This document shows, piece by piece, positions 28,137 through 37,627 of a DNA stretch of 64,000 nt. The stretch is taken from contig QKEL01000010.1 of the NCBI GenBank assembly GCA_003252395.1, positions 1-64,000 on the forward strand. The letters are read 5' to 3'. The position numbers and the translations under genes are program-made. Every line of letters begins with the position of its first letter. Position 1 is the first letter of the stretch. The notes below the pieces were generated by a model. It saw only the letters and a list, made by a program, of their open reading frames with translations. It did no database searches and was not told the origin of the DNA. Origin of the DNA: Spirochaetales bacterium. GTDB lineage: Bacteria; Spirochaetota; Spirochaetia; Treponematales; Treponemataceae.

Positions 28137-28976
28137 TCAAAAATCGAAATTGTCCGGGTCGGAACCCGCGCGCTGATTACGGTTCATGTCCCCGATGGCA
28201 AGCATGTCGGCATGGCTAAGCTCAAAGTCGAACACGCCCGCGTTCTCCGCGATCCGCTCACGCCTTACCGATTTCGGTATGGTCACGAGGCCCCGCTGCA
28301 ATTCCCAGCGGATAATGACCTGCGCCGCGGTTTTCCCGTACTTCGCGCCGATCCCGGCGAGCGTCGGATCGGCGGTCAGGTTAAGCCGCACTCCCCCGAG
28401 CGGGCTCCAGCAGGTAACCGCTATGCCCAAACCCTCGCAATAGTCGACCAGGGGTTTTTGGCCCAACAGCGGATGGCACTCTACCTGATCCACCGCCGGC
28501 GTCAGGTCCGTGGCCTTCGCGAGGGCCTCGAGGTGATGCCGGTGAAAATTGCTCACCCCCAGCGCCTTGATATGGCCGGCGCGGTACAGGGGCTCCAGGG
28601 CGACGTACGATTTCTCGAAGCGGCCGGGCACGGGCCAGTGCACCAGATAGAGGTCCACGTAATCGGTCCCCAACAGGTCCAGGCTCCGGTTAAAGGCCTC
28701 CGCCTCGGTACCCCTGCGGGAATCCTCGTTCCACAGTTTGGTGGTAAGGAAAATCTCGCTTCGGGGGATACCCGAGTCCCTGATCGCCCTGCCGACGCTT
28801 TCCTCGTTTCCGTACGCGGCGGCCGTATCGATGTGCCGATAGCCCGCTTCCAGCGCCCACAGTACCGCCCGTTCGGTTTCACGCCCGTTTTCCGCCCGAA
28901 ACACCCCCAGTCCGAGTAGGGGAATTTCGACGCCGTTATTCAGCGTCCTGGTTGAATCGATTCGCAACTCGCTCAT
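28137..28976 (-). CDS. Aldo/keto reductase
   Basis: GVEIPLLGLGVFRAENGRETERAVLWALEAGYRHIDTAAAYGNEESVGRAI, DLYLVHWPVPGRFEKSY, ALGVSNFHRHHLEAL. Confidence 0.93.
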   Translation of the reverse strand: MSELRIDSTRTLNNGVEIPLLGLGVFRAENGRETERAVLWALEAGYRHIDTAAAYGNEESVGRAIRDSGIPRSEIFLTTKLWNEDSRRGTEAEAFNRSLDLLGTDYVDLYLVHWPVPGRFEKSYVALEPLYRAGHIKALGVSNFHRHHLEALAKATDLTPAVDQVECHPLLGQKPLVDYCEGLGIAVTCWSPLGGVRLNLTADPTLAGIGAKYGKTAAQVIIRWELQRGLVTIPKSVRRERIAENAGVFDFELSHADMLAIGDMNRNQRAGSDPDNFDF

Positions 28977-29014
28977 CTATTGTTCCCTCCTGATCCTTTT
29001 GGTACATTGTCTAC

Positions 29015-29497
29015 ATGTTTACCGTAACCCAAACGGAGGGCACCGTCAAAGAGCGCTATACGACCGCTCTGGAACAGCTGCGGGCCCTCGTCTCCGACGA
29101 GAGCGACGCAATCGCCAACTTATCAAACACGTCGGCCCTCCTGAAAGTGTCCCTGGACCGCGTGAATTGGGCGGGATTTTACCGCTACGACGGCGCGGAA
29201 TTGGTCCTTGGCCCCTTCCAGGGCCTTCCCGCCTGCATCCGCATACCCCTGGGATCGGGCGTGTGCGGTACCGCCGCCGCGCGGCGCGAAACCCTGGTAG
29301 TTTCAGACGTGCACGCCTTTCCCGGCCATATCGCCTGCGATTCCGCCTCGAAAAGCGAGATCGTCGTTCCCCTCACGGTGAACGGAAGGCTCTACGGCGT
29401 GCTCGACGTGGATAGCCCCGAGGAGAACCGATTCGGGGCAGACGAACGGGAGTTTCTGGAGGCGGTCGCCCGCCTTCTCGAGCGATGCCTCGCATGA
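29015..29497 (+). CDS. msrC: GAF domain protein, free methionine-(R)-sulfoxide reductase type
   Basis: NWAGFYRYDGAELVLGPFQGLPACIRIPLGSGVCGTAAARRETLVVSDVHAFPGHIACDSASKSEIVVPL. Confidence 0.87.
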   Translation: MFTVTQTEGTVKERYTTALEQLRALVSDESDAIANLSNTSALLKVSLDRVNWAGFYRYDGAELVLGPFQGLPACIRIPLGSGVCGTAAARRETLVVSDVHAFPGHIACDSASKSEIVVPLTVNGRLYGVLDVDSPEENRFGADEREFLEAVARLLERCLA

Positions 29498-30684
29498 ACG
29501 CGACCCTGGCCGCGGCGATAACCTCCTACACGTTTTTCTTCCTTACCGGTTTTTTCATCAATATCGGCGGGCCCGTTTCCAATGCCGCCGCCGCGGCTTT
29601 CGGCACCGATACCGCGGCGCTGGGCTTTTGCTTTTCCCTCTTTATGGTCGGCCGCCTTATCGGCATTTTAGGGAACGGGGCATTGGTGCGGAAACGGGGC
29701 ATTAACCGGAACGTTCACGTTCGAGCCTTGGGGCTCGCGGCCCTTTTCGCCGCGGCGGGAATCATACTCCTGGCGCGGGGAGTGAACGGCTTCGCCGCCT
29801 GGATTTTTCTCGCGGGCATCGCCATCGGCGGCATGTATTCCGCCTCGAACATGATCCTCGTGGACATTTTCGAGGGGTCGCGCCGCGCCTTCCACGTATC
29901 CATGATCAATTTCTTTTACAGCGTGGGCGCGGTGCTCTCCCCCGCCCTATCGGGCGCCCTGCTCAAGCTCGGCGCGCCCTGGTACGCGCCCTACGTCGCC
30001 TTCGCGGCAATCCTTCTCGCGTGGGCGGCCGTTACCGCGGGCGCAAGCTTCGCGCGGCTCTTCGGCGGTACCGGCGCGGAACCCCAGTCCCCGTCCCCGT
30101 CTGCCGCCCAGGGCCCCGAACGGATTACACCGCCCCTCCTATTGATTTGCGCGGCTATCGTACTCGTCATCTTCGCGGAATACATGACGACCTTCTGGAC
30201 CCCGGTGTATTTACGGGAATTCCGGGGCGAGGACGCCCTCTTTTCCGGGCTTGCCGTATCGGCCTTTTGGGTCGCGGTGCTAATCGGGCGCTTCGCCGAA
30301 AGCATGCTTATCGCCCGGATCAGGCCGCGGTTTTATATACTCGCCTCGGGAACCGCGGCCATAATCGCCCTCTTGGCCCTTCCGTTCCAAGCGTCCCGGC
30401 CCACGATCCTCGTTTCGGCCTTCGCCTCGGGAGCGCTGTGCGCGGGCCTGTTTCCCGCGCTTTTCACCTTCGGCGCGTCCCGGGCCGAGCGGCTCAAGCA
30501 TACCTTCCCCACGCTCATGATGGTTTCCGCCGCAATCGGCAGCTTCTTGGCCATGACGGCGGGCAGCCTGATAAAAAGGGCCGCGGGCGTTCAGGGCGTC
30601 ATGTTCGCCGCGCCGGTGGCGGTTGCCCTTACGGTCGTTACCGTGTTCGCCGTCGCCCTGGCGGACGCCAAAGAGCAAAAATAG
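29485..30684 (+). CDS. MFS transporter
   Basis: 12 TM-like segments; overlaps upstream ORF by 13 nt; actual start may be the ATG at about 29494. Confidence 0.85.
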   Translation: MPRMNATLAAAITSYTFFFLTGFFINIGGPVSNAAAAAFGTDTAALGFCFSLFMVGRLIGILGNGALVRKRGINRNVHVRALGLAALFAAAGIILLARGVNGFAAWIFLAGIAIGGMYSASNMILVDIFEGSRRAFHVSMINFFYSVGAVLSPALSGALLKLGAPWYAPYVAFAAILLAWAAVTAGASFARLFGGTGAEPQSPSPSAAQGPERITPPLLLICAAIVLVIFAEYMTTFWTPVYLREFRGEDALFSGLAVSAFWVAVLIGRFAESMLIARIRPRFYILASGTAAIIALLALPFQASRPTILVSAFASGALCAGLFPALFTFGASRAERLKHTFPTLMMVSAAIGSFLAMTAGSLIKRAAGVQGVMFAAPVAVALTVVTVFAVALADAKEQK

Positions 30685-30739
30685 TCGGGTACCGATTTTC
30701 GATCCGGCATATACTCCGAATACAGGGAGAAAAAAAACG

Positions 30740-31624
30740 ATGATGGACTGGCAGGAACGGATGACGAACGCGATCGCCTACCTCGAGGCAAACCTCGCCG
30801 CCCAGATCGATCTGGAACGGGCCGCCGAGGCCGCCAACTGCTCGCCCTTCCACTTTTTCAGGATGTTCGACGTGATAACCGGCCTCGGCCCCGGGGAATA
30901 CGTGAGGCGGCGCCGCCTTACCCTCGCCGCGGCGGAACTCGCCACCGGGGCTTCCGCGCAGGCGGGCTCCCGCGTTATCGACGTCGCGCTGAAATACGGG
31001 TGGGAGTCGCCGGACGCCTTCAGCCGCGCGTTCAAGAAAGAATTCGGCCTGCCGCCCGGAAGCCTCAGGGAGGGAACCGCCACCCTGCACGCCTATCCCC
31101 CCATCGCGTTTTCTATCGCCCTGAAAGGAGACAAAGCCATGGAATACCGAATCGAACAGGGGCCGGAATACCGGCTCACGGGCGTCTCGCTCGAGTGCAA
31201 GAGCGACGACGGCAGCAACTTCAGGGATATCCCCGCGTTTTGGGAAGCGGTGATGAAGGACGGCCGGTTCAATCAGCTCTTGAACCGCATGGGGAAAAAC
31301 CTGTGCGTGTGCGGGGTCTGCCACTCGGCCGACATGAAAACGGGCGCATTCACCTACACCATCGCGATCGAGACGCCGGCATCCATGAACGGCATGCCCG
31401 AAGGCTGCGGCGAGGTTATCGTCCCCGCGTCCACCTGGGCCAAGTTTACGTCCCGGGGCCCGCTGTTCCCGAACTACCAGGACATGATCAAGCGGATTTA
31501 TTCAGAGTGGTTCCCGGCCTCCGGCAAGGAGCACGCGGGAACGGCCGAAATCGAGTTCTACCCCTGCGATAAGGACGCCAACGACCCGGACTATTACGCC
31601 GAGTACTGGGTTCCCCTGAAATGA
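30740..31624 (+). CDS. AraC family transcriptional regulator with GyrI-like effector-binding domain
   Basis: MTNAIAYLEANLAAQIDLERAAEAANCSPFHFFRMF, AFSRAFKKEFGLPPGSLR; C-terminal YRIEQGPEYRLTGVSLE. Confidence 0.9.
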   Translation: MMDWQERMTNAIAYLEANLAAQIDLERAAEAANCSPFHFFRMFDVITGLGPGEYVRRRRLTLAAAELATGASAQAGSRVIDVALKYGWESPDAFSRAFKKEFGLPPGSLREGTATLHAYPPIAFSIALKGDKAMEYRIEQGPEYRLTGVSLECKSDDGSNFRDIPAFWEAVMKDGRFNQLLNRMGKNLCVCGVCHSADMKTGAFTYTIAIETPASMNGMPEGCGEVIVPASTWAKFTSRGPLFPNYQDMIKRIYSEWFPASGKEHAGTAEIEFYPCDKDANDPDYYAEYWVPLK

Positions 31625-31657
31625 CCGCGCGTCCGGGCAGGGCAACCCGCCCGGACC

Positions 31658-33808
31658 TTATTCGATCCGCGTCACCCCGTCGCCGCCTTTGCAGGCGAAG
31701 AAATCGGCCTCAAGCCCGGTTTTCGCCCGGTAGGCCTCGCCCACGCGGCGTATAAAGCCCTTCACCGCGTCCGCGCGAACCAGGGCGATTGCGCACCCGC
31801 CGAAGCCGGCGCCGGTCATGCGCGCGCCGATACAGCCCTCGGCGGCGTTCGCCTCCTCGAAAAGCGTATCCAATTCAAGGCCCGTCACCTCGTAATCGTC
31901 CCGCAAGGATACGTGTGAGGCGACGAGCAACTCGCCAAGCCGTTTCAGGTTTCCCGCCTCCAGGGCGGCCACGGCCTCGTTTACCCGCGCGTTCTCGGTC
32001 ACGCAATGCCGTACCCGCCGGCGAATCGTCGCGTCGGCCAGATGCGATTCGAGGGGGGCGAAGGTTTCCGGGGTCAGCTCGCAAAGCGACTCGATCTTCG
32101 CGTATTTTTTAAGCTCGGCCAGGCCCGCCATGCACTCCCCCAGCCGTTCGTTGTATTTCGAATCGGCGAGCTCGCGCTTCTTGTTCGTGTTCATCACGAC
32201 TATCCGGTATTCTCCCACCGCGAGCGGCACGTATCGGTACCAGAGGTTGGACGTGTCCAGGAGGATGGCGTGGTCTTTCTTGCCCATGGCGACGCTGAAC
32301 TGGTCCATAATGCCGCACTTCACGTTCATGAACTCGTGCTCGCTCCGCTGTCCCAGTTTCGCGACCGTAACGCGGTCCAGGGCGAACCCGAAGAGGTCCG
32401 CGAGGGCCCAGGCGAAGCCGACTTCCAGGGCGGCCGAGGAGGAAACGCCCCCTCCCGCCGGAATATTCGAGAACATTAAAAGCTCAAAGCCGGAATCGAG
32501 GGAATGCCCCCCGTCCCGCAGCAGCTTCACGATGCCGTTCAGGTAATTCGCGTAGCCGTTTTCCCGCGCGTAGGCGAAGGATTCCCCCGCGTCGAATTCC
32601 ATCCTGCCGGGGAACCGGAGATCGTCGTAGACGATTTTCGCGTCCGGCCGCCGGCGGATCGCGATATAGAGGAAGCGGTCTATGGCCGCCGGAAAGACCT
32701 TGCCGCCGTTATAGTCGATATGCTCGCCGATCACGTTGATCCGGGCCGGCGACGAGAACAGGGCGATCGGCCCCTCCCCGTAGCGCTTCCTGAACTCGCC
32801 CTTAAACTCCGTCAGGAATCGGGGGCGGTCAACGTCGGCGAGGTAGTCGAGCTTCGCGTTCCGCACCTCGGCGGCCTTGGCCTCTACCGCCGCCACGTTC
32901 GCCGCCGCCCAGGCGCCGGTCTCGCTCGTCGCGTAGTACTTGATGAGCCGCTTTGCCCGCAGGGGCGTGTAAAACTCGATATGGAAATGGTAGTACCCCT
33001 CGGCTTCCTTCCACTCCGGGGAGTTCGCCGGGTTTTGGTGTATGGCCATCATATAGGGAAAGGGCCGGTTGAATATCCTGTCGAAAGAGCCGGTCACCAC
33101 ATTCAGGATATCCGCGAGATCGGTTCGCTCCGCGTCGGTCAGGTCGGTAATCCGCGGGCGATGCGCCTTCGCGGTCACGAACACGCCGTAGGGATAATCG
33201 GTAAAGAAGGGTATGTACGCGTAAAAGGATCCGTTTTCGAACACCATCCGCTCGCCGAAAGAGGCTTCCTCGCGGTTCATCCGGCAAACGAGGCATTCGC
33301 CGCTGGCGGCGTGGTGCCTTTTCGCGTTTTGGAGCTCAACCTCGATTTTTTGCGGGATCCAGGAGTAGGCGTAAATCTGGCCGTGGGGATGCGGCATCGT
33401 CACGCCGATTTCCTCGCCCCGGTTCTCGAAGGGCATGACGTACTTGCTCGTGGGCCGCTCGGAAAGCGAGGCGACGCGCTCGATCCACAGGTCCACCAGC
33501 TTTCGGATATGGGGAACCGGCAACTCGTGCAGGGTTTTTTCGTGGTCGCTGGAATACAGGATCACCTCGCACGCCCCCGCGGCGGGCGCGGTCCGGTAAA
33601 AATCGGAGCCAACGGGATCGGGTTCGGGGGGGGTCGCGCTCAGCGCCGGAAAGTCGTTGTCGTATTTGTGAACGTCGTAGGAATCGGGAACCTTCCCCGA
33701 ACCGGGGCAAAACGGGCACCAGTCTTTCGGCATCTGGGGGCGGTTCTGCCGGTGCGAGGCCACCATGGTCCACGTTCCGAGCATGGGGTTGAAACGAAGC
33801 TCACTCAT
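31658..33808 (-). CDS. galTK: Fused galactose-1-phosphate uridylyltransferase / galactokinase
   Basis: N-terminal GalT (NPMLGTWTMVASHRQNRPQ, TMPHPHGQIYAYSWIP) followed in the same ORF by GalK (SSPARINVIGEHIDYNGGKVFPAAID, SNIPAGGGVSSSAALEVG, GARMTGAGFGGCAIALV). Confidence 0.93.
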   Translation of the reverse strand: MSELRFNPMLGTWTMVASHRQNRPQMPKDWCPFCPGSGKVPDSYDVHKYDNDFPALSATPPEPDPVGSDFYRTAPAAGACEVILYSSDHEKTLHELPVPHIRKLVDLWIERVASLSERPTSKYVMPFENRGEEIGVTMPHPHGQIYAYSWIPQKIEVELQNAKRHHAASGECLVCRMNREEASFGERMVFENGSFYAYIPFFTDYPYGVFVTAKAHRPRITDLTDAERTDLADILNVVTGSFDRIFNRPFPYMMAIHQNPANSPEWKEAEGYYHFHIEFYTPLRAKRLIKYYATSETGAWAAANVAAVEAKAAEVRNAKLDYLADVDRPRFLTEFKGEFRKRYGEGPIALFSSPARINVIGEHIDYNGGKVFPAAIDRFLYIAIRRRPDAKIVYDDLRFPGRMEFDAGESFAYARENGYANYLNGIVKLLRDGGHSLDSGFELLMFSNIPAGGGVSSSAALEVGFAWALADLFGFALDRVTVAKLGQRSEHEFMNVKCGIMDQFSVAMGKKDHAILLDTSNLWYRYVPLAVGEYRIVVMNTNKKRELADSKYNERLGECMAGLAELKKYAKIESLCELTPETFAPLESHLADATIRRRVRHCVTENARVNEAVAALEAGNLKRLGELLVASHVSLRDDYEVTGLELDTLFEEANAAEGCIGARMTGAGFGGCAIALVRADAVKGFIRRVGEAYRAKTGLEADFFACKGGDGVTRIE

Positions 33809-34826
33809 CGAGATTCTCCTTGAAAAACACGTCTATGGGCATGGATATGCCCGCGTCCGGCGTCTCGCGCAGCACGAAATGCCGGTAGAGCTGGTGCACC
33901 GCGAGGCGGCCCTGTTCCTCGGGCCGCTGGGAGATTATGCAGTCTATCGAGCCGGAGCGCAGGCAGCGCACGTTTTCCTCCACCAGGTCGTAGCTTATCA
34001 GGGCCGGCCGGCCGGCGGGAAAATCGGAACGCGCGTCGAGGTAGGAGGCGATTTTGTGACCGAACGCGGTGACCGCGAATATTCCCCGAAGGTCGGGATA
34101 CTCCGCGAAAGCCTTCGCGAAGGTCTTTGCCGGTTCCTCGGGGTCCGTTTCCGGGCAAACGAGGTCGGCCACGCGGATATCCTTTCGGAAGGAAAGGCGG
34201 TCGATAAAGCCCTTCACGCGTTCGTTCAGGTTATAGGCGCCCAGATAGGGGCGAACCACCGCGTAGGTACCGGCTCCGGGGGCGAGCAGCTCCATGAGCC
34301 GACCGGCTACCCTGCCGCCCTTTCGCGGCTCTTGGGCCACCGTGGTCATGGCTTCCAGGCCGGGCATGGCGGTATCGATAAAGCAAACGGGCGGCTTGGG
34401 GCTAATGCGATCCAGCAAGGCGGCGATCTCCGCCTGCATGACGGGGGCGATCACCCACGCGTTGCATTCCGCGGCGGCCATGGTCGAGAAGGCGGATTCC
34501 AGGGAACGCTGGTTGGTTCTTTCGTAGGTAAACAGCTCGGGATTGAACGAAAACGCGGAGAGCCCGTCGAAGGCGTTTCGGATGGCAGTCCAGATAAGGT
34601 CCCAGTAGCGGCTTTCCTTTTCCAACTCGGGCAATAAAACGCCGATTCGAAACGTTTCGCCTCGCTTCAGGTGCCGGGCCAAGGGATTGGCCTGATAGCC
34701 GGCCGCCTCGATAATCTCGCGTATCCTCCGTTCCTTTTCCTCCGAAACGTGGCCGCGTCCGTGAACGACCCTATCCACGGTACCGATGGAGACGCCTGCG
34801 CGTTTTGCAATCTCTACGATGGTCAC
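33801..34826 (-). CDS. LacI family regulator, galTK-linked (GTG start)
   Basis: VTIVEIAKRAGVSIGTVDRVVHGRGHVSEEKERRIREIIEAAGY; overlaps galTK start; paralogue of 54223-55239. Confidence 0.9.
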   Translation of the reverse strand: MTIVEIAKRAGVSIGTVDRVVHGRGHVSEEKERRIREIIEAAGYQANPLARHLKRGETFRIGVLLPELEKESRYWDLIWTAIRNAFDGLSAFSFNPELFTYERTNQRSLESAFSTMAAAECNAWVIAPVMQAEIAALLDRISPKPPVCFIDTAMPGLEAMTTVAQEPRKGGRVAGRLMELLAPGAGTYAVVRPYLGAYNLNERVKGFIDRLSFRKDIRVADLVCPETDPEEPAKTFAKAFAEYPDLRGIFAVTAFGHKIASYLDARSDFPAGRPALISYDLVEENVRCLRSGSIDCIISQRPEEQGRLAVHQLYRHFVLRETPDAGISMPIDVFFKENLDE

Positions 34827-34842
34827 CCTTTTCCCCCTAATG

Positions 34843-34856
34843 TGTGTACGTACACA
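34843..34856. promoter_or_regulatory. Palindromic operator TGTGTACGTACACA upstream of lacI-galTK
   Basis: Perfect 14-bp palindrome immediately downstream of a -10-like TATTGT on the minus strand. Confidence 0.75.
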
Positions 34857-34918
34857 ATACTGCCACAACCGCGTTTCGGTCAAGCAGGAAAAGCGCAAAT
34901 CCGCTATACTCCGTGACA

Positions 34919-36541
34919 ATGCAGCATGAAACGACGATCCGGCTACTGCCGGGAGAAGAGAACGACGAAAAACTGATCCGTTCGCGCATCGAACGGGAAA
35001 TTCGAGACGCCGGGCATAATCCCGGCGAGATCGACTCATGGGTTTTAAAAAAGAAATCAATCGACGCGAGAAAGGGAAAGATAGCCGTGGTGCTTCGCCA
35101 TACGGTCTATATCGGCGAAAAGCCCGGAGCGCCCACCGTTCCCGAATGGCTGCCCGCCAATCCGGCCAAGCGGGCGATAATCGTCGGTTCCGGCCCGGCC
35201 GGGCTCTTTGCCGCGCTTCGGCTCCTGGAAGACGGCATCACGCCCATCGTGATCGAGCGGGGCGAACCGACGGGGCAACGCAAGCGGGATATCGCCGAAA
35301 TCACCCGAACCGGCAGGGTTAACGGCGATTCCAACTACTGCTTCGGCGAGGGCGGCGCGGGAACCTTCTCCGACGGAAAGCTCTATACCCGCTCGAATAA
35401 ACGGGGCGACATCGGCCGTATCCTGGCCATACTGAGCGCCCACGGCGCCGATCCTAGCATACTGACGGACGCGCACCCCCACGTGGGCAGCGACCGGCTC
35501 CCCCGTATCATAAACGCCATCCGGGAAACCATCGTTTCCCGCGGCGGCGAATTCCGCTTCAACGCCCGCTTTACGGGGTTGATCCTCGAAGGCGGCGCGG
35601 TGAGGGGCATTACGGTAAAGCCCGCCACCCAAACGGAAGGGGCTGAATCGGCGGTTTTCGGCGGCGCGGTAATCCTCGCCACGGGGCATTCCGCCGACGA
35701 CGTATACGAGTACCTGGAGGCCGGCCTCGCCCGGGATACCGAGGGAAAGGAAGCCCGCTTCGGCTCGCCCCTGGAGGCAAAAACCTTCGCGGTCGGGGTC
35801 CGGGTAGAGCACCCACGCGCGCTGATCGACGCGATTCAGTACCACGGCGAGCGGGGGGCACAAAACATGCCGGCCGCGGAATACCGCCTGGTGGCGCAGG
35901 AAGACGGCCGCGGGGTCTATTCCTTTTGCATGTGCCCCGGCGGCCTCATCGTGCCCTCCGCCAGCGACGACGGCGGAATCGTCGTGAACGGCATGTCCAG
36001 TTCCGGGCGGAACGGGCGATGGTCCAACGCCGCCTTCGTGGTGGAAACGCGGCCGGAGGACCTGCCGGGCGAATACGGGCGCTACGGCCGACTCGCCGGC
36101 CTTCGCTGGCGGAAAAGCCTCGAGAGCGAGGCCAAGAGCAACGGCTCGGGCCAAAGGGCGCCGGCACAGCGCATGACCGACTTTCTCGCGCGCCGGGCCT
36201 CGGAATCGCTCCCGGAATGCTCGTACAGCCCCGGCGTCGTGCCCTCGCGGCTGGACGAATGGCTCCCGGCCCGGATTTCGGGGCGGCTCGCGGCGGCCTT
36301 CCGCGATTTTGAGCCTTCAATGCGCGGCTTCGTCTGCCCGGAAGCGATCCTGGTCGCGGTGGAAACGAGAACCTCCTCTCCGGTACGGATCCTTCGCGAC
36401 GGCGACAGCCTCGAGTGCGCGACCCTTCCGGGCCTCTATCCCGCGGGAGAGGGGGCGGGCTACGCGGGAGGCATCGTGTCCTCCGCCATGGACGGGGAAA
36501 AATGCGCCGCCGCCTGCGCTCGTGCCCTTCTCGGGAAATAA
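34919..36541 (+). CDS. FAD-dependent oxidoreductase (COG2509-type)
   Basis: AIIVGSGPAGLFAALRLLEDGITPIVIERG, FGEGGAGTFSDGKLYTRSNKRGDI; start set at 34919. Confidence 0.85.
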   Translation: MQHETTIRLLPGEENDEKLIRSRIEREIRDAGHNPGEIDSWVLKKKSIDARKGKIAVVLRHTVYIGEKPGAPTVPEWLPANPAKRAIIVGSGPAGLFAALRLLEDGITPIVIERGEPTGQRKRDIAEITRTGRVNGDSNYCFGEGGAGTFSDGKLYTRSNKRGDIGRILAILSAHGADPSILTDAHPHVGSDRLPRIINAIRETIVSRGGEFRFNARFTGLILEGGAVRGITVKPATQTEGAESAVFGGAVILATGHSADDVYEYLEAGLARDTEGKEARFGSPLEAKTFAVGVRVEHPRALIDAIQYHGERGAQNMPAAEYRLVAQEDGRGVYSFCMCPGGLIVPSASDDGGIVVNGMSSSGRNGRWSNAAFVVETRPEDLPGEYGRYGRLAGLRWRKSLESEAKSNGSGQRAPAQRMTDFLARRASESLPECSYSPGVVPSRLDEWLPARISGRLAAAFRDFEPSMRGFVCPEAILVAVETRTSSPVRILRDGDSLECATLPGLYPAGEGAGYAGGIVSSAMDGEKCAAACARALLGK

Positions 36542-36598
36542 CGGCCGCGGCAACCGTAGGCGACTGACACGGGGCGCGTTCTTTTATATACTCGCCCT

Positions 36599-37615
36599 AT
36601 GGAAAAAGTTTTGGAAATCTGCGCGCGGATCGACGGCATGGCCGAGGCGGTATACGCGGCCTATGCCCGCAAGCCGGAATCGGGCGACCTTGCCGACTTT
36701 TGGCTTCAGCTGGCCGAAGAGGAACGGGAGCACGCCGCCGCGTGGCGGTGGCTGGGCCGATTCGTCGACCGGGCTACCATGGAATCCTATATCGACGATT
36801 ACGACGAGGCGCTCGCCAGGCTTGAGGAGCTCTCAAGCCAAGCCAAGGCGCTCCTCGCCCGTTCCCGCGAAGGAATCTCCCTTTCCGCGATGTTCGCTGA
36901 TACCTGCACCCTCGAGCTGGGAATGCTCGACACGGCCTTAATCCACCTGTTTTCCCTCTTCGACCTTTTAAACCCGGCAGACGCGCGCAAGATCGACTAC
37001 GAAGCCCATATTCGCCATTTCTCGCAGCGGATCAGAGAAAGCGACCTTGGCTCCGGCCTAGCCCCGATGATCGATCGCATTTTCCGCTTTTGGAAGCAGA
37101 ATTCCCTCCTGGCCGAGCAGGCGCAGCGCGATTATCTGACCGGGCTCCTGAACCGCCGGGGCTTTATCGGGAGAACCATGCCCCTCGCGGCGTTGCTCGG
37201 CAGAAGCGGAGGCGTATCGGGGCTCCTCATGATCGATATCGACCGTTTCAAGGCGGTGAACGACACCCACGGTCACGTGACCGGGGACACGGTCCTGTCC
37301 CGGCTGGGCGCGACCATTTCGGGTCACCTGCGGATATCCGACGCCGCGGGGCGTTTTGGGGGGGAAGAATTCACGGTATTCCTGCCCGAGACGGGGCCGG
37401 AAGGCGCCCGTGACGCGGCCGAAAAACTGCGTAAGGCCGTGGAGTCGGACGGAGAAATGCCCGTTCCGATCACCGTCAGCGTGGGCTTCGCCTGGATTAC
37501 ACACGGGGGAAACGCCGCCGAGGAAATGGACAGGCTCCTGAAAACCGCCGACGAAAACCTCTACGCGGCGAAGCGAAACGGGAGAAACCGGACGGAAGGC
37601 TCGCCTGCCGGCTAA
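36599..37615 (+). CDS. GGDEF domain diguanylate cyclase (N-terminal helical, possibly metal-binding, sensory domain)
   Basis: DYLTGLLNRRGF, LMIDIDRFKAVNDTHGHVTGDTVL, RFGGEEFTVFLPE (intact GGEEF); N-terminal EEEREHAAAWRW. Confidence 0.9.
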   Translation: MEKVLEICARIDGMAEAVYAAYARKPESGDLADFWLQLAEEEREHAAAWRWLGRFVDRATMESYIDDYDEALARLEELSSQAKALLARSREGISLSAMFADTCTLELGMLDTALIHLFSLFDLLNPADARKIDYEAHIRHFSQRIRESDLGSGLAPMIDRIFRFWKQNSLLAEQAQRDYLTGLLNRRGFIGRTMPLAALLGRSGGVSGLLMIDIDRFKAVNDTHGHVTGDTVLSRLGATISGHLRISDAAGRFGGEEFTVFLPETGPEGARDAAEKLRKAVESDGEMPVPITVSVGFAWITHGGNAAEEMDRLLKTADENLYAAKRNGRNRTEGSPAG

Positions 37616-37627
37616 GGCGTTCCGGCC

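Noticed and set aside
32504-33823. 439-aa plus-strand ORF opposite galTK
   Set aside because: Antisense shadow ORF, no recognisable family
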